Shown here in pieces: positions 43,288 to 54,610 of a stretch of DNA of 64,000 nucleotides; position 1 is the stretch's first letter, and each line of letters begins with the position of its first letter. The DNA comes from Phytophthora colocasiae (Eukaryota; Oomycota; Peronosporomycetes; Peronosporales; Peronosporaceae): assembly GCA_018806915.1 (NCBI GenBank), contig JAGKQI010000091.1, positions 1,550,001 through 1,614,000 of the forward strand. The letters run 5' to 3'. The translations under genes were made by a program, and so were the position numbers. The notes below the pieces were generated by a model. The model made no database searches and was not told the DNA's origin. It saw only the letters and a program-made list of their open reading frames with translations.

Positions 43288-43945
43288 GTGTTACCAAAGA
43301 AATGGGCGTGCACAAAATAAATGGCCACGAGCAAGTAAGACAACTAATACTGAATAAGTGGTCCGTTACTGAATAAGTGGCCAATTACTGAATAAATGGT
43401 CTGTTACAGAACAAGGGGTCCATTACAGAATAAGTGACCCGTTACCAAATAAGTGGTCCGTTACAAAATAAGTGGCCTGTAACTAAATAATTGGTCCGTT
43501 GTCTTAGATAGCCACTCTACAAATTTCTTCCGAGCGAGCGTGACGGCACCTAGTAGACGCCGACAACTGTGTGTCACTGACCATAGAAGAGAATCTAGAT
43601 AAGCTTATAGAGTGGAAAGCTCACGAGGAATGGGACCAACACGTGCTGCGCGAGAGCTGGGTGTGAGCCGAGGTGCACTGTCAAGGTGGACGAAGAAGTT
43701 TCCTGATCCAGAACTTACTCTTGTTATTGAACCTACAACATGCGTTGCAAAAGCGTCTCTATCTGAGAGCCACATGAAGCAAAAGAGGACAAAGGGAGGG
43801 GGGAGGAAGCGGAAGCCTCCAGCGTTTGAGCCGAGGGTTGAAGAGTAATGGACCACTTATTCAGTAACGGACCACTTATTCTGTAATGGACCACTTATTC
43901 TGTAATGGACCACTTATTCTGTAACGGACCATTTATTCGGTAATA
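43288..43945. mobile_element. Element with inverted arrays of a 19-bp repeat around an HTH ORF
   Basis: The left side (about 43288-43505) has 8-11 units near TTACTGAATAAGTGGTCCG. The right side (43848-43945) has five units of the reverse complement (CGGACCACTTATTCAGTAA). The arrays thus form long terminal inverted repeats. Between them lies a short ORF with a helix-turn-helix. This looks like a small non-autonomous DNA element whose ends are tandem binding sites. Confidence 0.55.
43630..43848 (+). CDS. Small helix-turn-helix protein
   Basis: 72 codons from ATG at 43630 (MGPTRAARELGVSRGALSRW); an in-frame GTG lies at 43612. RAARELGVSRGALSRWTKKF is a clear HTH of the transposase N-terminal (psq/pogo-like) type. 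The tail is basic (KQKRTKGGGRKRK). No catalytic domain follows. It may bind the flanking 19-bp arrays (inference). Confidence 0.5.
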   Translation: MGPTRAARELGVSRGALSRWTKKFPDPELTLVIEPTTCVAKASLSESHMKQKRTKGGGRKRKPPAFEPRVEE

Positions 43946-46710
43946 CCTCGTTTCTCCATGACATCAACCATGTTCTCTTCGACCTTCTTTCCAAAATGGA
44001 GAACGGCATCTGCATAGCTGCGCGAGGCTGGATTCAACTTGAACCCATCCGGAAGAAACAGCTTCATGAACGCAACAATTTGCTTTGACTGTGACTTGTA
44101 TTTTCGATCATCACACTTTACCCAAAGTCTTGGTGTCTTGGTGTGCCATTCAAAACAAATTGCGGCTGCCGCCTTAGAAGAAGATCTTGCTCTTTACTTC
44201 TCTTTTTCCTAGGCTGACGTGCATCTATCGTTAGCATGGTTCCCTCCTCGTCTTGCTCCGCATTTCCCGCGTTGCCGGGAAGTTGAGTATCATGTTCTGC
44301 AGCTCCTAAGCGCATTTTTTCGAGTTCTGCAATTTTTGCAGCCTGCTCACGGTTCGCTTCGAGCAATTGAGAAATCACAATATTATGCTGATTGATGAGT
44401 TGTATTTCCCGCGAGAAGGGCGTCTCTTCTCACCTGTATTTGGTTTCTTGGCACTACGCGTCAGTGAGAGACTCCATGACAATACTTCTGGCATCTCGAC
44501 CGGCAAAGTACCCAGACATACGCATTTTGGTGGCGTATGGGCACATCGGATACCTGTCGATAATAGCTGAAAAATGCTGGATTAACGTCGCCGTAAGTAG
44601 ATCTGCCACCTGGTCATCCAAATTATAAGACACTTCAGCAAAATGCAGGCTCGACGCAAATACCAGATCGCGTAACTTTCGAATCTTGCTTCTTGTCTCC
44701 ACGTCGAACCCAGCAAGTGAAGGAATTGTTGGGGTGTCCGTTGACTTCCAACCACTTAAAGCATACCACATGATAGCTAGTGTGGTGGAGCGGATCTGGC
44801 CAAAATCTGGTTGAGGCCGATCGCGATCGCCACTTGCGCCCAGACACCGACTAACGGAGGGGGTCCCCCGATGATCCGTGATCTTGGTGCGTGTAGTGTT
44901 CACCTTGTGTACCCGTCGGTAGACGGGTTACGCTCTTCCAGGTGACTTCTGAAGATGTCTTGGGATGAGAAGAATGTCTTGGGTGACGCAGGGGTGGTGA
45001 GATAGCGTGGGAATGCTTCACTCTACCTCGGAGTGGTTGATCCGGGTGGTAGGCGAGTTCTCGAGCCTTGATCCGGTCGCCTGGTCTTCGATCCAGGTCT
45101 TCCAAAGGTCCAATGTTGGGGATCTGGTCCCTTCCTTTACGATGCTTGCCGCTTCCTGTAGCGGGTGTCTTGATGGGTTGAGAGTCGACGAGATCGTCAG
45201 GCCAAGCAGCCAATTCCTTCCGATCCGTAGTTCGCACGTAAAGGATGGATCACTAGATAGGGTAAAACTGGCCAATATATTATCCAGAATTAACCTCTAT
45301 GCTAGATCTCTTCTCCTTACCTTCTTGGTGCTGGTAGGCCAATGTAATTCCCGGTTCCAGTCTTGGACGAAGGCACTTGTGAGGTCCAGAGCAAATTCGA
45401 TTCTGTTTATGGTTATTCCTATGTCTACTAGTCCCATCCTCATCTGCTATCCTACGATCACCTGACATCCGGCTACACAGCTGCTCCTCCGATCTTCGAT
45501 CTCGATCTCACCTAACCCTTGATCGCGATCTCGATCACCGATCTCAGTCATCGATCTCGATCTCGATTAGCAGTCTTGATCAGCTGCTCTGAACCGTAGT
45601 CTTGACCGTAGCCGTGATCGGCCAGCTTGAACAATGATCCTGATCGGCAATCTTCTCACTTGATCTCGTGTCTCCGAGTCACCAATATTTAAGATCGCGA
45701 TCTCCCTATACTTGAGCATCGCTCCCCCCGTGCAACTAATGCTGCCACCATCGTTCGAACCAGAAATCACCTCTTGGGATGACCTCTGCATGACTGCTTC
45801 CTTGGGTACTCTTCGAGTCTCCTTCGGCTTAACTCGGTGTGTAGCGTCGCTGATCTTGTGCAATTCACCCTGATCGTTGGATATCGGCCCCTTTCTGCGG
45901 CGGCATTTCGCGATCAGGTCGTCGTCGATCCACAGCAGATCGTGCCTGTCCTGACCTGATCTGCCGCTGCTTTGATCTCCTTCTCCCCGGTGCTGAGCCA
46001 CTACGTGAGACTTTACGGCGGGGATCTCTGATAGCTTAGTCTCACCCGACCAAGACGCCATCCATCATCCACTTGCGGAGAGATCCAGGTAATTACCGAT
46101 CCGGGTCCTTTCGTCAGCCGTCATTCGCGCAATCTGGGGTCATCAGTCGGTATCTTGCTACGCCAGAGGCCCCTGTCGCTTGATCCGACTCTCTCCGGGC
46201 CTGACGTTGCCTTTTCCCGGATTTCTTATTCGCGCTTCACCACACTAGTAGAGCGGCATCTTGGTAATCTTTTGCCTGGGCTGCTTCAAAATAGATACCA
46301 TCCATCAAAACGTTCAAATTTTGCTTCGTACACGGGGGAGCTTTGGTCACTGTGCCGCCTTGTAGCTTCAAACAATGGTGCTCAAGGATTCGACCCATTT
46401 TCAGCAGCTGATGCTCGACTAGAGGACGTTGTTTGGGAAATTCATCCAGGAACCAGTTTTTCACGTTGCGGTAATAGCTCATCACAGTATTGCGCTTTCG
46501 CGGTTCGCCGCTTTTCCCGTTCGAGAACGCGAGAAACATAGCAAAGCGATCCATCAACTTCCTGAAAGCTGCGCCGGTGTCATCATCACGAAAAATAGAG
46601 CGCACAAAGACCATAGTCGTTTTCTCCACTTCCATAAACTCATTGAAGATGTTGAGCGCAGTTGTCTGGGCACGCTTCGTGTTGTCCGGAGCGAGGTCTT
46701 GGAGGCTCAT
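43930..46710 (-). pseudogene. Tyrosine-recombinase-like protein (Crypton-type), broken
   Basis: The N-terminal frame 46710-46249 starts MSLQDLAPDNTKRAQTTALN and holds a core-binding-like helical domain (FMDRFAMFLAF-type, NTVMSYYRNVKNWFLDEF). It continues after the LTR insertion at 44776 (AIMWYALSGWKSTDTPTIPS to DDQVADLLTATLIQHFSAII), ending at 44454. Later frames (44378-44118, coiled coil VISQLLEANREQAAKIAELE; then about 44118-43930 with LWVKCDDRKYKSQSK and PRSYADAVLHFGKK-like residues) look like the DNA-binding tail. The catalytic Arg/His/Tyr region seems deleted. The assignment rests on the layout and the tail. Confidence 0.5.
44781..46244. repeat. Solo LTR (1,464 bp) inserted in the recombinase gene
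   Basis: It begins TGTGGTGGAG, ends GCTTCACCACA (imperfect inverted ends, TG...CA) and is flanked by CTAG on both sides (44777-44780, 46245-46248). The interrupted reading frame continues correctly when the insertion and one CTAG are discounted. No coding sequence is seen, hence a solo LTR. The part 45480-45680 is unusually rich in GATC and CGATCTCGATCTC. Confidence 0.75.
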
Positions 46711-46977
46711 TCTTTAAGTAAGTGTAAAGTCGGCCGTTTGCTTGATATCCGTCAAATTCACGAATGCCTTGGTTTTTGTATGTCTTGATAGAAGAGAGCG
46801 GTGTTTATTACTAACAAAACTATTAAGAATACTAAAGATTTGTTGCTGAACACTATAAATCGAAGTGATGACCACTAAAAAAAAGCATAACGGTACTTAC
46901 TTAAAAATTGGTAATAGACACATTGCACAACGGTAACATCACCTATCCAACGGATCTCAGCACTATTTTAAAAGTGT

Positions 46978-48859
46978 TTGAAACTAACATTGCGTACGGC
47001 CAGAAACACCATAAATATTAGACAATTTGGCTCCTCAGAGCTTCTTGACATGGAAGAGCCTCCCCCAACGCGCCGCCGAGAGCGTCGGCCATGGCAGGAA
47101 CTGTGGAGAACTGGAGATAACTTGTCTTTAACGGATTTCACGTCACAACTACCTTCCTTTTCTACTGACAAAAATGATCTGTTGCGATGCACAATGAACC
47201 ATGTTGATCGAGAAGAGGACACATTAGCTGCAACATGGCATGAGATGCGCTGCAAGTTAACGAAATGTACATCTAACCGGTGTGCAAAGTCCGATAATGC
47301 CCCAGGTTTAAAGTGTGAAGCCCGCTACAAGTTCCTACAGTGCGCAGAAGCTGATTTTACTATTGTGTATGGCCAAGGAGACCACACAATGGCTGCTAAT
47401 GCACCACCGTCTCCTACACCGCCTAAGTTAACACCAGCTATGAAATCTTATATCGAGGCTAAAATGAATGACACGCCGTCAATGGTGGCTCAGCTGGTGT
47501 TTGCCTTTCTTTGCCGAGAGATTAAAGCGCACCGAATCGATGGTCCATCGCCAGAGCTGAAGCAGGTGCAGAATTACGTCAAGTCGTGGAAACAAAAACA
47601 CAAACAGGACTCTATGGGCCCTGTGATTGAGATTTGCAAGCGCGCTATGTTTGATTTGCACGTGCCTCGTTCTGATGATGACATGCTGGTGTTTTGTGAC
47701 TATCATATCGTGGATGGAGCTATGCAGCCGTTGCTTGGTACTGGGTCGGATGCAAATCCGTTTCGAATTGGACTGACGTGCATAAAGCTTCTCAAACGGT
47801 ATATTGCTGTTCAAAGCGACCCTGCTCTAACTACAGTAATGCACCTGGACAGAACGCACGGAGTTGTGAAGCAAAAGTTTCCTGTTTTTGTGGATGGAAT
47901 TTCAGATTGTAGTGGAAGTTTCCAGCCGATTGTGTACTTTTGCACATCTTCACGTCGTGCGCCTGACGTTTGTTGGTGTCTCTCGTTTTTGAAACGAGTT
48001 ATTTTCAATGAATTTGGTGTAGCATTTGCACCTAAGTTTACTATGGTTGACGCAGACAATGCACAATACAATGCGTGCGTCTCCGAGTTACCGGAAACCA
48101 CAATTTTGATGTGTTGGTTTCATGTGTGCCAAAATGTCTTCAAACATTGCAAAGATGCAAAGCTGCATGGTGTCTTAAAGCAGTTGATTTTTTCGCAATT
48201 TGTACGATTTGCATTTTTCGCCTACCGAGGAGTACTACTTACAAAAACGCGACTATGTGATAAAGTCGTGGCGGGGTGCTGGAGTTGTGTGTCCTCGATT
48301 TAAGCGTGTAGCAGACCACATCATTTCAATGTGGCTATTGAACGATCGATTTTCGCGGTGGCAGGCCTACCATACACCCCTAGGTTACGTGGCAACAAAC
48401 AACCCCCTTGAAACTTATCATCACACTCTAAAACTAGTCAACGACAGCAAACGAGCTACCCCGACTGAACTATTGGTGTGACTCGATTTATCTCGTATTG
48501 CTTACATCTCGTCGATGGTACCTTTTTCGTCTGAAGCTGTCGTGTCCAAGCGTATGAAAGCAGCTTTTATTGTGTCGAATAAAAAAAAGACTATGAAAGC
48601 TGAGGTTGTTCTTCGGGTACAGAACCGGGATTTGGTAATGGTGAAAGTATCTCCTGTGCGGGGAATTGCTGTAGATTCATCAGACTCCGATTCAGAATAC
48701 TTTGAATCTTTAGACAGATCATCCGACGCTGGACGCTCCTACAAGTCCTCAAACTACGAGCGAATGCACTGGTTTGACATGCCAGAAGGTGGCTGGATTG
48801 AGGAAGAACTTGTTCGTGTCGAGTTTGGCTTAAATATGGAATGTGCTTTCATGTCATAA
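46978..48859 (+). pseudogene. MULE (Mutator-like) transposase
   Basis: The first frame is 46978-48303; the real start may be the ATG at 47050 (MEEPPPTRRRERRPW). An N-terminal region has a Cys/His cluster (LTKCTSNRCAKSDNAPGLKC), then the MULE catalytic core with the first Asp in MHLDRTHG, the second in KFTMVDADNAQ, and the conserved CWFHVCQN. A frameshift near 48200 moves the rest into the 48200 frame, which holds NNPLETYHHTLK with the likely catalytic Glu. A TGA at 48479 separates a final acidic tail (to 48859). It would excise and insert the element at its terminal inverted repeats. As read it is inactive. Confidence 0.85.
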
Positions 48860-49051
48860 AAGCTACTCAATTTGCAGATCTACACCGATCGACAGAATGC
48901 ATGGTCCATATAAAAAGGGCGCCCGTGACATAGAATTGTGTACACAAATTGTTATCAACCAATCAAATCACCCGTCGCAGAGTTCAATCGCTAAAATAAA
49001 ACTCCACTAGCCACTCGATAAAACGGAGGTCTCCACCAGCCACTCGATAAA

Positions 49052-49333
49052 ATGGAGGCAGCGGACGAGGAGTCCTCGCAGACCCCACCACCCGCGACAG
49101 TATTGCAGGAGGCAGAGGAGGTTGCCATCACAGGCCTCCTTGAGGAGGTGTACGCGCCAGCCAAACAACGCCGCATGCACTACACAATAAAAGAAAAACG
49201 GCGTGTCCTCTTAGCGAAAGAGGGGCTAAGCCAACGAAAAGCTGCACAAGAGCAACAAATTCCGCGGAGGACCATCAATAACTGGCGCAAGATCAAGGAT
49301 GATATATTTTCGTTTAAAGGCACTAGTGCATAA
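49052..49333 (+). CDS. HTH ORF, pogo/mariner-type N-terminus
   Basis: 93 codons (MEAADEESSQTPPPATVL). The C-terminal half, HYTIKEKRRVLLAKEGLSQR and KAAQEQQIPRRTINNWRKI, is a helix-turn-helix as in pogo-like transposase N-termini. The frame stops before any DDE domain, so this is a truncated transposase or a stand-alone DNA-binding protein. A 28-bp near-duplication (CCACTAGCCACTCGATAAAA) precedes it at 48995-49050. Confidence 0.5.
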   Translation: MEAADEESSQTPPPATVLQEAEEVAITGLLEEVYAPAKQRRMHYTIKEKRRVLLAKEGLSQRKAAQEQQIPRRTINNWRKIKDDIFSFKGTSA

Positions 49334-49452
49334 GTGCATTTAACAAGGCACTTAAAACCAATTTTTAGTGCAAATACAGCTGCTCTCTATCTTTTACCAA
49401 AATCGTTATTAATTCGTTCTCACATAACCAGTCTACACACGCAGGACAGACT

Positions 49453-50061
49453 TTGCACCTGCGGGAAAGTGGTTCATGCATTCTGTCGATCGGTGTACGG
49501 TGCCCTGGGATGCCAGATCCACAAGCAAGATTTGTAACAAAACGTAGCCAAGTCCGATCAAGGCGTTCTCGCCAGCGTGCAACTCGTGCTGATGCTCCAC
49601 AACTAGAGCCTGTTCTGGACTGTGAGATTGTATATGGGCCTCCGCTGCAAATAAATCACGCCGTATTAAACGACGTGGATATCGATGCAAGTGGGGATCA
49701 AGTACACGTAGCTGACGAAAACACTAACATCCATGGGCACTTCCTTGAGGAAATTGCCCCTGATGGTGAGCAAATGGATTATATAGAGCCTGTTGAACAA
49801 GCTGTACATCAACTGTTTCCCGAAGCTGAGGAAGCAAATGATCACCATCCTGAACAGGCTCATCTAGCGGATGGTCCATCTGCAGGTGATGTAGAAGCTG
49901 AGACTTCATCTGTTGTTTCGGATGGAGAAGATGCTGTAGAAGCAGTCGCATCATGTGCACTGGACGATGGCCAAGTCCGTCGGTCGACACGACGCCGCCA
50001 GCCATCTCTCCGAGCTCGAGAGTCATACGCTGTTGTTTATGCAAAGAAGCACAGGAAATAA
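49453..50061 (+). CDS. Acidic hypothetical protein
   Basis: 202 codons, or 184 from the second Met at 49507 (MPDPQARFVTKRSQVRSRRS). A basic N-terminus is followed by a long acidic region and a basic tail (RRSTRRRQPSLRARESYAVV). An overlapping frame just before has a Cys/His cluster (CTCGKVVHAFCR), perhaps part of the same broken gene. I do not recognise it; a transposon origin is likely. Confidence 0.35.
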   Translation: MHLRESGSCILSIGVRCPGMPDPQARFVTKRSQVRSRRSRQRATRADAPQLEPVLDCEIVYGPPLQINHAVLNDVDIDASGDQVHVADENTNIHGHFLEEIAPDGEQMDYIEPVEQAVHQLFPEAEEANDHHPEQAHLADGPSAGDVEAETSSVVSDGEDAVEAVASCALDDGQVRRSTRRRQPSLRARESYAVVYAKKHRK

Positions 50062-50318
50062 AGGCAAGCAGGGTCTGCTCTGATTCATTTCCCCAATAAC
50101 CAATACATAATACATACAGTCTGTATGAAATCCAGACTTGAACCAGAAAAGATAAAGCAGCTGGTAACGACATCCAGGCTGGATTCCAGCACCCTCCTTT
50201 ACATTCGTACCCGTATTGTACAATGCGCCAGTAAAGTTGTCCTGCTCATTTCAGATTCATCTCGGCAGTTATCACACACGCATCACCGCCTCTGCTTCAG
50301 GCCTGAAACCCGCAGATC

Positions 50319-51476
50319 GTGTATGTGGAGGCACTGGAGAACCGCACGCAGGGGAACGTCGTCACGCATCGTCTGTACAGTCTCGACCGCAGCTATGACC
50401 GCGCGGGGATGCCCGACGCCGTGGTGGGGAAGCACCACGCCGGAGTGATCACAGCCCAAGTAAGGCTATTCACGCGGGACAGTAATAAGCACGGCTGGGG
50501 GACTTCCAGACAACCAAGCAAGTCAGTTGGGTCTCGGCAATTGCCTACAGCAGCGCAAGGGCTGGCGTAGCTGATACATCGCGAACCGAATGAAGCAGTT
50601 TTCGAGATGAGGACCAGCATTTACTGAACGAAAAGGCTGTATAGCGCACATCTGCAAGCAAAAAGCAAGTGGAGAATCAAACAGCTTCAGTATTGGCACT
50701 GGAGAAACTTGTCATTTCGTACACTAACGAAGGTCTTAAAGAGGCAAGGAAGAACGAGACTCGAGTGCTCAGTTGTGCTCAAAGGGACTGGATCCGGTAC
50801 GATGTTGCTTCTATTCACTGTAACACCGATGAGGAGTACGATAGATACGACGTGGAGGATCTTCTGGAACCTGCAGGACACGAGACAGATGAGAATGACA
50901 CTGAGGAGGAACAGGATGTGGGTGAGAAGCAGTACGTGCAGCTCAAGGGGGACGGGTAGCAGATATACTGTCCTCCAGGGGAGAGAGAGGGAAAAACCGT
51001 ATTTGCCATACCAAAAAGGCAGATACCGACCTCGTCAGGAATGTCAAGTGCAGCTGGCAGTCGAGATCTATCACCAAAGAGGGAAACAACGTCGCGTACT
51101 CCGTCTCCAGTGGGGATGGCGAGATTGGAGAGCTCAGAAGAGGAATGAATTCGGAGAACTGCTGGATCGTGACGGCAAGATCGTGTCCAACAAACTTTTT
51201 GTCAAGTTTTTGCCCAAGGAGTATGACGAGCGTATGCCACGCGGTTTGTTTCTGAGTCGAAATCATCCAAATGCGCTGGTACATGCAGACGTGTTCCATT
51301 TTTCGGATGGTACTGGTTGGGCGCTCGTGGAATTGGCAAGCAACGAGCTTGCGTCTTCTTTCCGTCGTACTTTGGATCGCCGGAATTTGCTTACCAAGAT
51401 GTTGCGTGTGTACCAGCGGGAGCCAAAGACCTGGAGAATTTCCGCTACCAGAAACCGGATGTCTAGGCTCTGCGAA
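50319..51476 (+). pseudogene. Unidentified host-like gene fragments
   Basis: Three stretches have host-like composition in changing frames: 50319-50460 (YVEALENRTQGNVVTHRLYS, ending at a possible GTAAGG donor), 50669-50959 (acidic, YDRYDVEDLLEPAG), and about 51130-51450 (FGELLDRDGKIVSNKLFVKF, HADVFHFSDGTGWALVELAS). They could be exons of one gene or captured pieces. I do not recognise the family. Confidence 0.35.
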
Positions 51477-52400
51477 TGGCAGATAAGAGTAACGCTTCCC
51501 CATCAGAAGAAAAGGAAAACGCTCCGGTTGTGAAGAAAAACGTTCCGTATTGTTTGGACGCAAGCTTAACTGGCTTGTCACTGAAGAGGAGATGAAGAAC
51601 CTGTCGGTACAACAAGTGCTATCTACATCATTGGAGGAGACGCTGCGAGTGAAGTACGTAAAGATTATCTTTCACATCGCCAAGGGGCTACGTCTCGACC
51701 GGGAGGATGCCACCAGTGCCATCATCGCGCTGAACAGGTACTTCACGTTCCACGTGATGCCCATGGAGGTTGACATCTATGCTGCAGCAATGCTACACTT
51801 GTTCTTGAAGGCTCACGCTCGAAAAGTACCGTGGATAGCTTTCGCGAAGGACGTGTACAAGGCCAAGCATGGTGCTTCAGCTGCCGAGCGCCTCACTGCT
51901 GCCTCCCCGGAGTTGGGTGTTCTTAAGCGCCACCTCGTTAAGGCGGAAGGAGAGCTGCTGGAAGGGTTACACTATGATGTCACAGGAGAAGACCCGTACG
52001 CGTTAATGGACCTGTTGCCCATTTGGACGCACACCCCAGTGGAATGTGTGATGCTCAGCGTTGTTTACGTGAGTGCTGCAGTGACCGAAGCTTTGAGTTC
52101 TAAAGAAACCTCTCCGATCAGCAAGATCCCGGACTTCTTGCCTCAGCTGGACCTGCAAGCTAACGCCAGTGAGGCGCGCATGCTGCTCGATAGCTCTTTA
52201 TTACTCTGCTCTCAGCATATCCCGACTGACATCGTATCAAACCAAATGCTACCTCTGCAGCAAGGCGAACGACACAGATCTGCATCAACCGATGGTAGTT
52301 ACATGCAGTCTTTGTCTTTACGACGGGAGCTGCATGTACTGCCTCGATAATCCATTCAACAAGGTGTCAGGCCAGGGGCACCACCTTGAGTGGTCCAGCA
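51477..52400 (+). pseudogene. Cyclin-like gene (cyclin K/L/T type fold), frameshifted
   Basis: An ATG at 51477 opens MADKSNASPSEEKENAPVVK but shifts near 51550 into the frame of 51550-52350, FGRKLNWLVTEEEMKNL. A cyclin box follows: TLRVKYVKIIFHIAKGLRLD, ALNRYFTFHVMPMEVDIYAA, AMLHLFLKAHARKVPWI and AEGELLEGLHYDVTGEDPYA. The length and motif order fit transcription-type cyclins. After about 52230 another frame carries a Cys-rich stretch (CYLCSKAND, CSLCLYDGSCMYCLDN), so a second shift or a separate domain follows. It lies between the MULE ends and may be captured host sequence. Confidence 0.65.
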
Positions 52401-52732
52401 GTAGGTGCCGCGATAGTGCCGTAGTGCCATGATACAGGGAGTGATCTACTGACATGGCGCGGGTTACTGGGTAGTACTAGTAGGTTGAATGGTTCTACCA
52501 GCATCGACTACTATTCTTTACGTGCTTTGTGAGTTCGACTAGGTTGGTGGCGGTTTAATAGAGCAAATGCTCGAGTGACGGTGTCTTTGTTTCGGTGAAG
52601 ACTTTGATTTCCCGGACGAGACGGCAGTCTACACTCCGGCTACTGTGTGCCAGGTATACGTGGAGCACATTCTGCTCCATTGCATTTATTTCTTCAAATA
52701 AGGCTAACCTCTGGATGTTCAGATGCAAGGCA

Positions 52733-52905
52733 CGTCAAAGCTACCGCCTTTACTTGGCTAGCAAAGGAGGATACATTGGTGTTGTGGTTTACTTACTGCA
52801 TCGACGGACGTTGTAATTGGTGATCAGCTCTTCACGTGGCAGTGCAAGGTGGATGCACTGAGATTGTGGCTGAACTGCTGCGCTACAATGCAACAAAACG
52901 ATGGT
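52733..52905 (+). pseudogene. Ankyrin-repeat remnant
   Basis: Two ankyrin-like helices in two frames: LASKGGYIGVVVYLLHR and then ALHVAVQGGCTEIVAELLRY. No longer ORF surrounds them. Between 52906 and 53330 nothing else is seen. Confidence 0.5.
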
Positions 52906-53330
52906 GCAGGCAGAAAGGTAAGAGAATACGTCACTGCCAATTGCCAGGGGATCGCCACGCTTTCGATCGCAAGGCAAATAGCCAAAATGCAGGTAGTATA
53001 GATACCCCTATTTGAGCTATGAACAGCAATTCAGCTCGAAATTGGAGTCCAATGGCCCATTGATAATGGTGGATGGGGCCTCCTTCCATGTGGTGAATCT
53101 TAAGTGTGATGGATCTGCCGTGTTGTCATTGATTTTAACAATGATAGAGTACAAGTATCTTCGGTAGTGATCGACTGGTTTGCATTAGTGCTCAGCTCCA
53201 TCTAATAGGTCTTCGCCGCTCTTTTGTTAGTGAGTGATTATCAAGATGTTTTTGGTGGTGCGCGCCACCGCATTAGTGGTACACATCGAATTAACGGTGT
53301 ATTTTTATCATCTCCTCTTGATAGAATACT

Positions 53331-54092
53331 AGCCGAGTGCCGCCCGCTTTTGCGGGCGGTTTGTATGTGTTTGGTTGAAACCCGTGGGGCTCACTGTTCC
53401 AGTTCGCCCCACTACTCACCATCGGCGCCACACCTTCGGCGCGCGCCGGTTGGCCGAGGAACCTTCGCTTCACAAAATGTATAAAAGTAAAAACAAATAA
53501 AGTAAAAAGTAAATAAAAAGCAAAATTAGCTGAAAAGTGCTTTGTAGCCGCCTTCGCTGCGCTCGGCAGCAACTAATTGGCTAAAAAAATTTAAAACATA
53601 TAATTGGCTAAAATCGATATGGTGATCCGTGTGACGGACGGACGGACAGACGGACACCATGCTCTCCTCATTTTTTAGGACTAGCCGAGTGCCGCCCGCT
53701 TTTGCGGGCGGTTTGTATGTGTTTGGTTAAGGCCCGTGGTGCTCACTGTTCCAGTTCGCCCCACTACTCACCATCGGCGCCACACCTTCGGCGCGCGCCA
53801 GTTGGCCGAGGTGCTACCTTCGCTTCGCTCGGTAGGATGTATTTTAGCCAATCACCAGTGGGGGCTGCGAGCTCGCGAGCTCGCAGCTACTTTTTCGTAC
53901 TTATCGAAGCAATTTTAACCGAGTGCCGCCCGCTTTTGCGGGCGGTTTGTATGTGTTTGGTCGAAACCCGTGGGGCTCACTGTTCCAGTTCGCCCCACTA
54001 CTCACCATCGGCGCCACACCTTCGGCGCGCGCCAGTTGGCCGAGGTGCTACCTTCGCTTCGCTCGGTAGGATGTATTTTAGCCAATCACCGG
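53331..54092 (+). repeat. Three copies of a GC-rich hairpin repeat (about 140-175 bp)
   Basis: Units at about 53331-53470, 53683-53850 and 53919-54092. Each opens with the perfect hairpin CCGCCCGC-TTTT-GCGGGCGG (53340, 53692, 53926) and contains GGCGCCACACCTTCGGCGC and, in the last two, CTTCGCTTCGCTCGGTAGG. Between units 2 and 3 lies a perfect 24-bp palindrome (53864-53887). No coding role. Confidence 0.88.
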
Positions 54093-54344
54093 TCTGTAAA
54101 GCGGGGCAGCTCAGCATTTTAATCGTACTTAGCTTCATTTTGTCCAATGAAAATTTTGTGGCCGGGTGTGCGGACCAATCAGAGGCCATTTTGAGGGTTA
54201 TCATTAGTGGGCTATATTTGTAATTTTGGCATTCCTGAGAGCAGTCTAGAACGTAGGGATAGGCTACACCATGGGAAAATACAGTATAGAATACGTACAT
54301 GTACGAAATGGAGAGACAGGTAGCTACGCAGGTTTATGCGCTAA

Positions 54345-54402
54345 GACGTTGAACACACACACAACGGACACACAGACACACAGACACACAGACACACAGA
54401 CG
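54345..54402 (+). repeat. CA-rich microsatellite
   Basis: ACACACACAACG is followed by several ACACAGAC units. Confidence 0.85.
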
Positions 54403-54610
54403 CGGCACTAGCCTACTGTGTTGAGATGTGGCCCGGCAAAATGTCGGCACATCTATCGCCTAACCTCTATCCGCTGATTGGCTAAAAATGGTTTTAAACC
54501 GGTACGCTATTCGCTGAAAACAGTTTGAGAGTCAACGATTGGTCATTTTTGGGCATACTGAAGACAAGTCAAAAGACAGGATGTCGGCCAAAACACGATA
54601 TTCATCCATA

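Larger units (their letters stand above)
42244..54599. mobile_element. 12.4-kb MULE-like composite transposon
   Basis: The insertion splits the second PI4-kinase copy exactly: the left flank ends ATTGCTCCATA (42233-42243), and the right flank resumes after ATTCATCCATA (54600-54610). That is a possible 11-bp target duplication with two mismatches. The ends are inverted: GCGCGATTTGGCCGACAT on the left and, reversed, TCGTGTTTTGGCCGACAT on the right (15 of 18 match). A MULE transposase lies inside, which fits the 8-11 bp duplication of that superfamily. Other content: tRNA-like sequence, chromodomain ORF, two HTH ORFs, a broken recombinase with a solo LTR, cyclin-like and ankyrin-like fragments, and GC-rich hairpin repeats. 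A nest of several insertions is an alternative. Confidence 0.65.
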
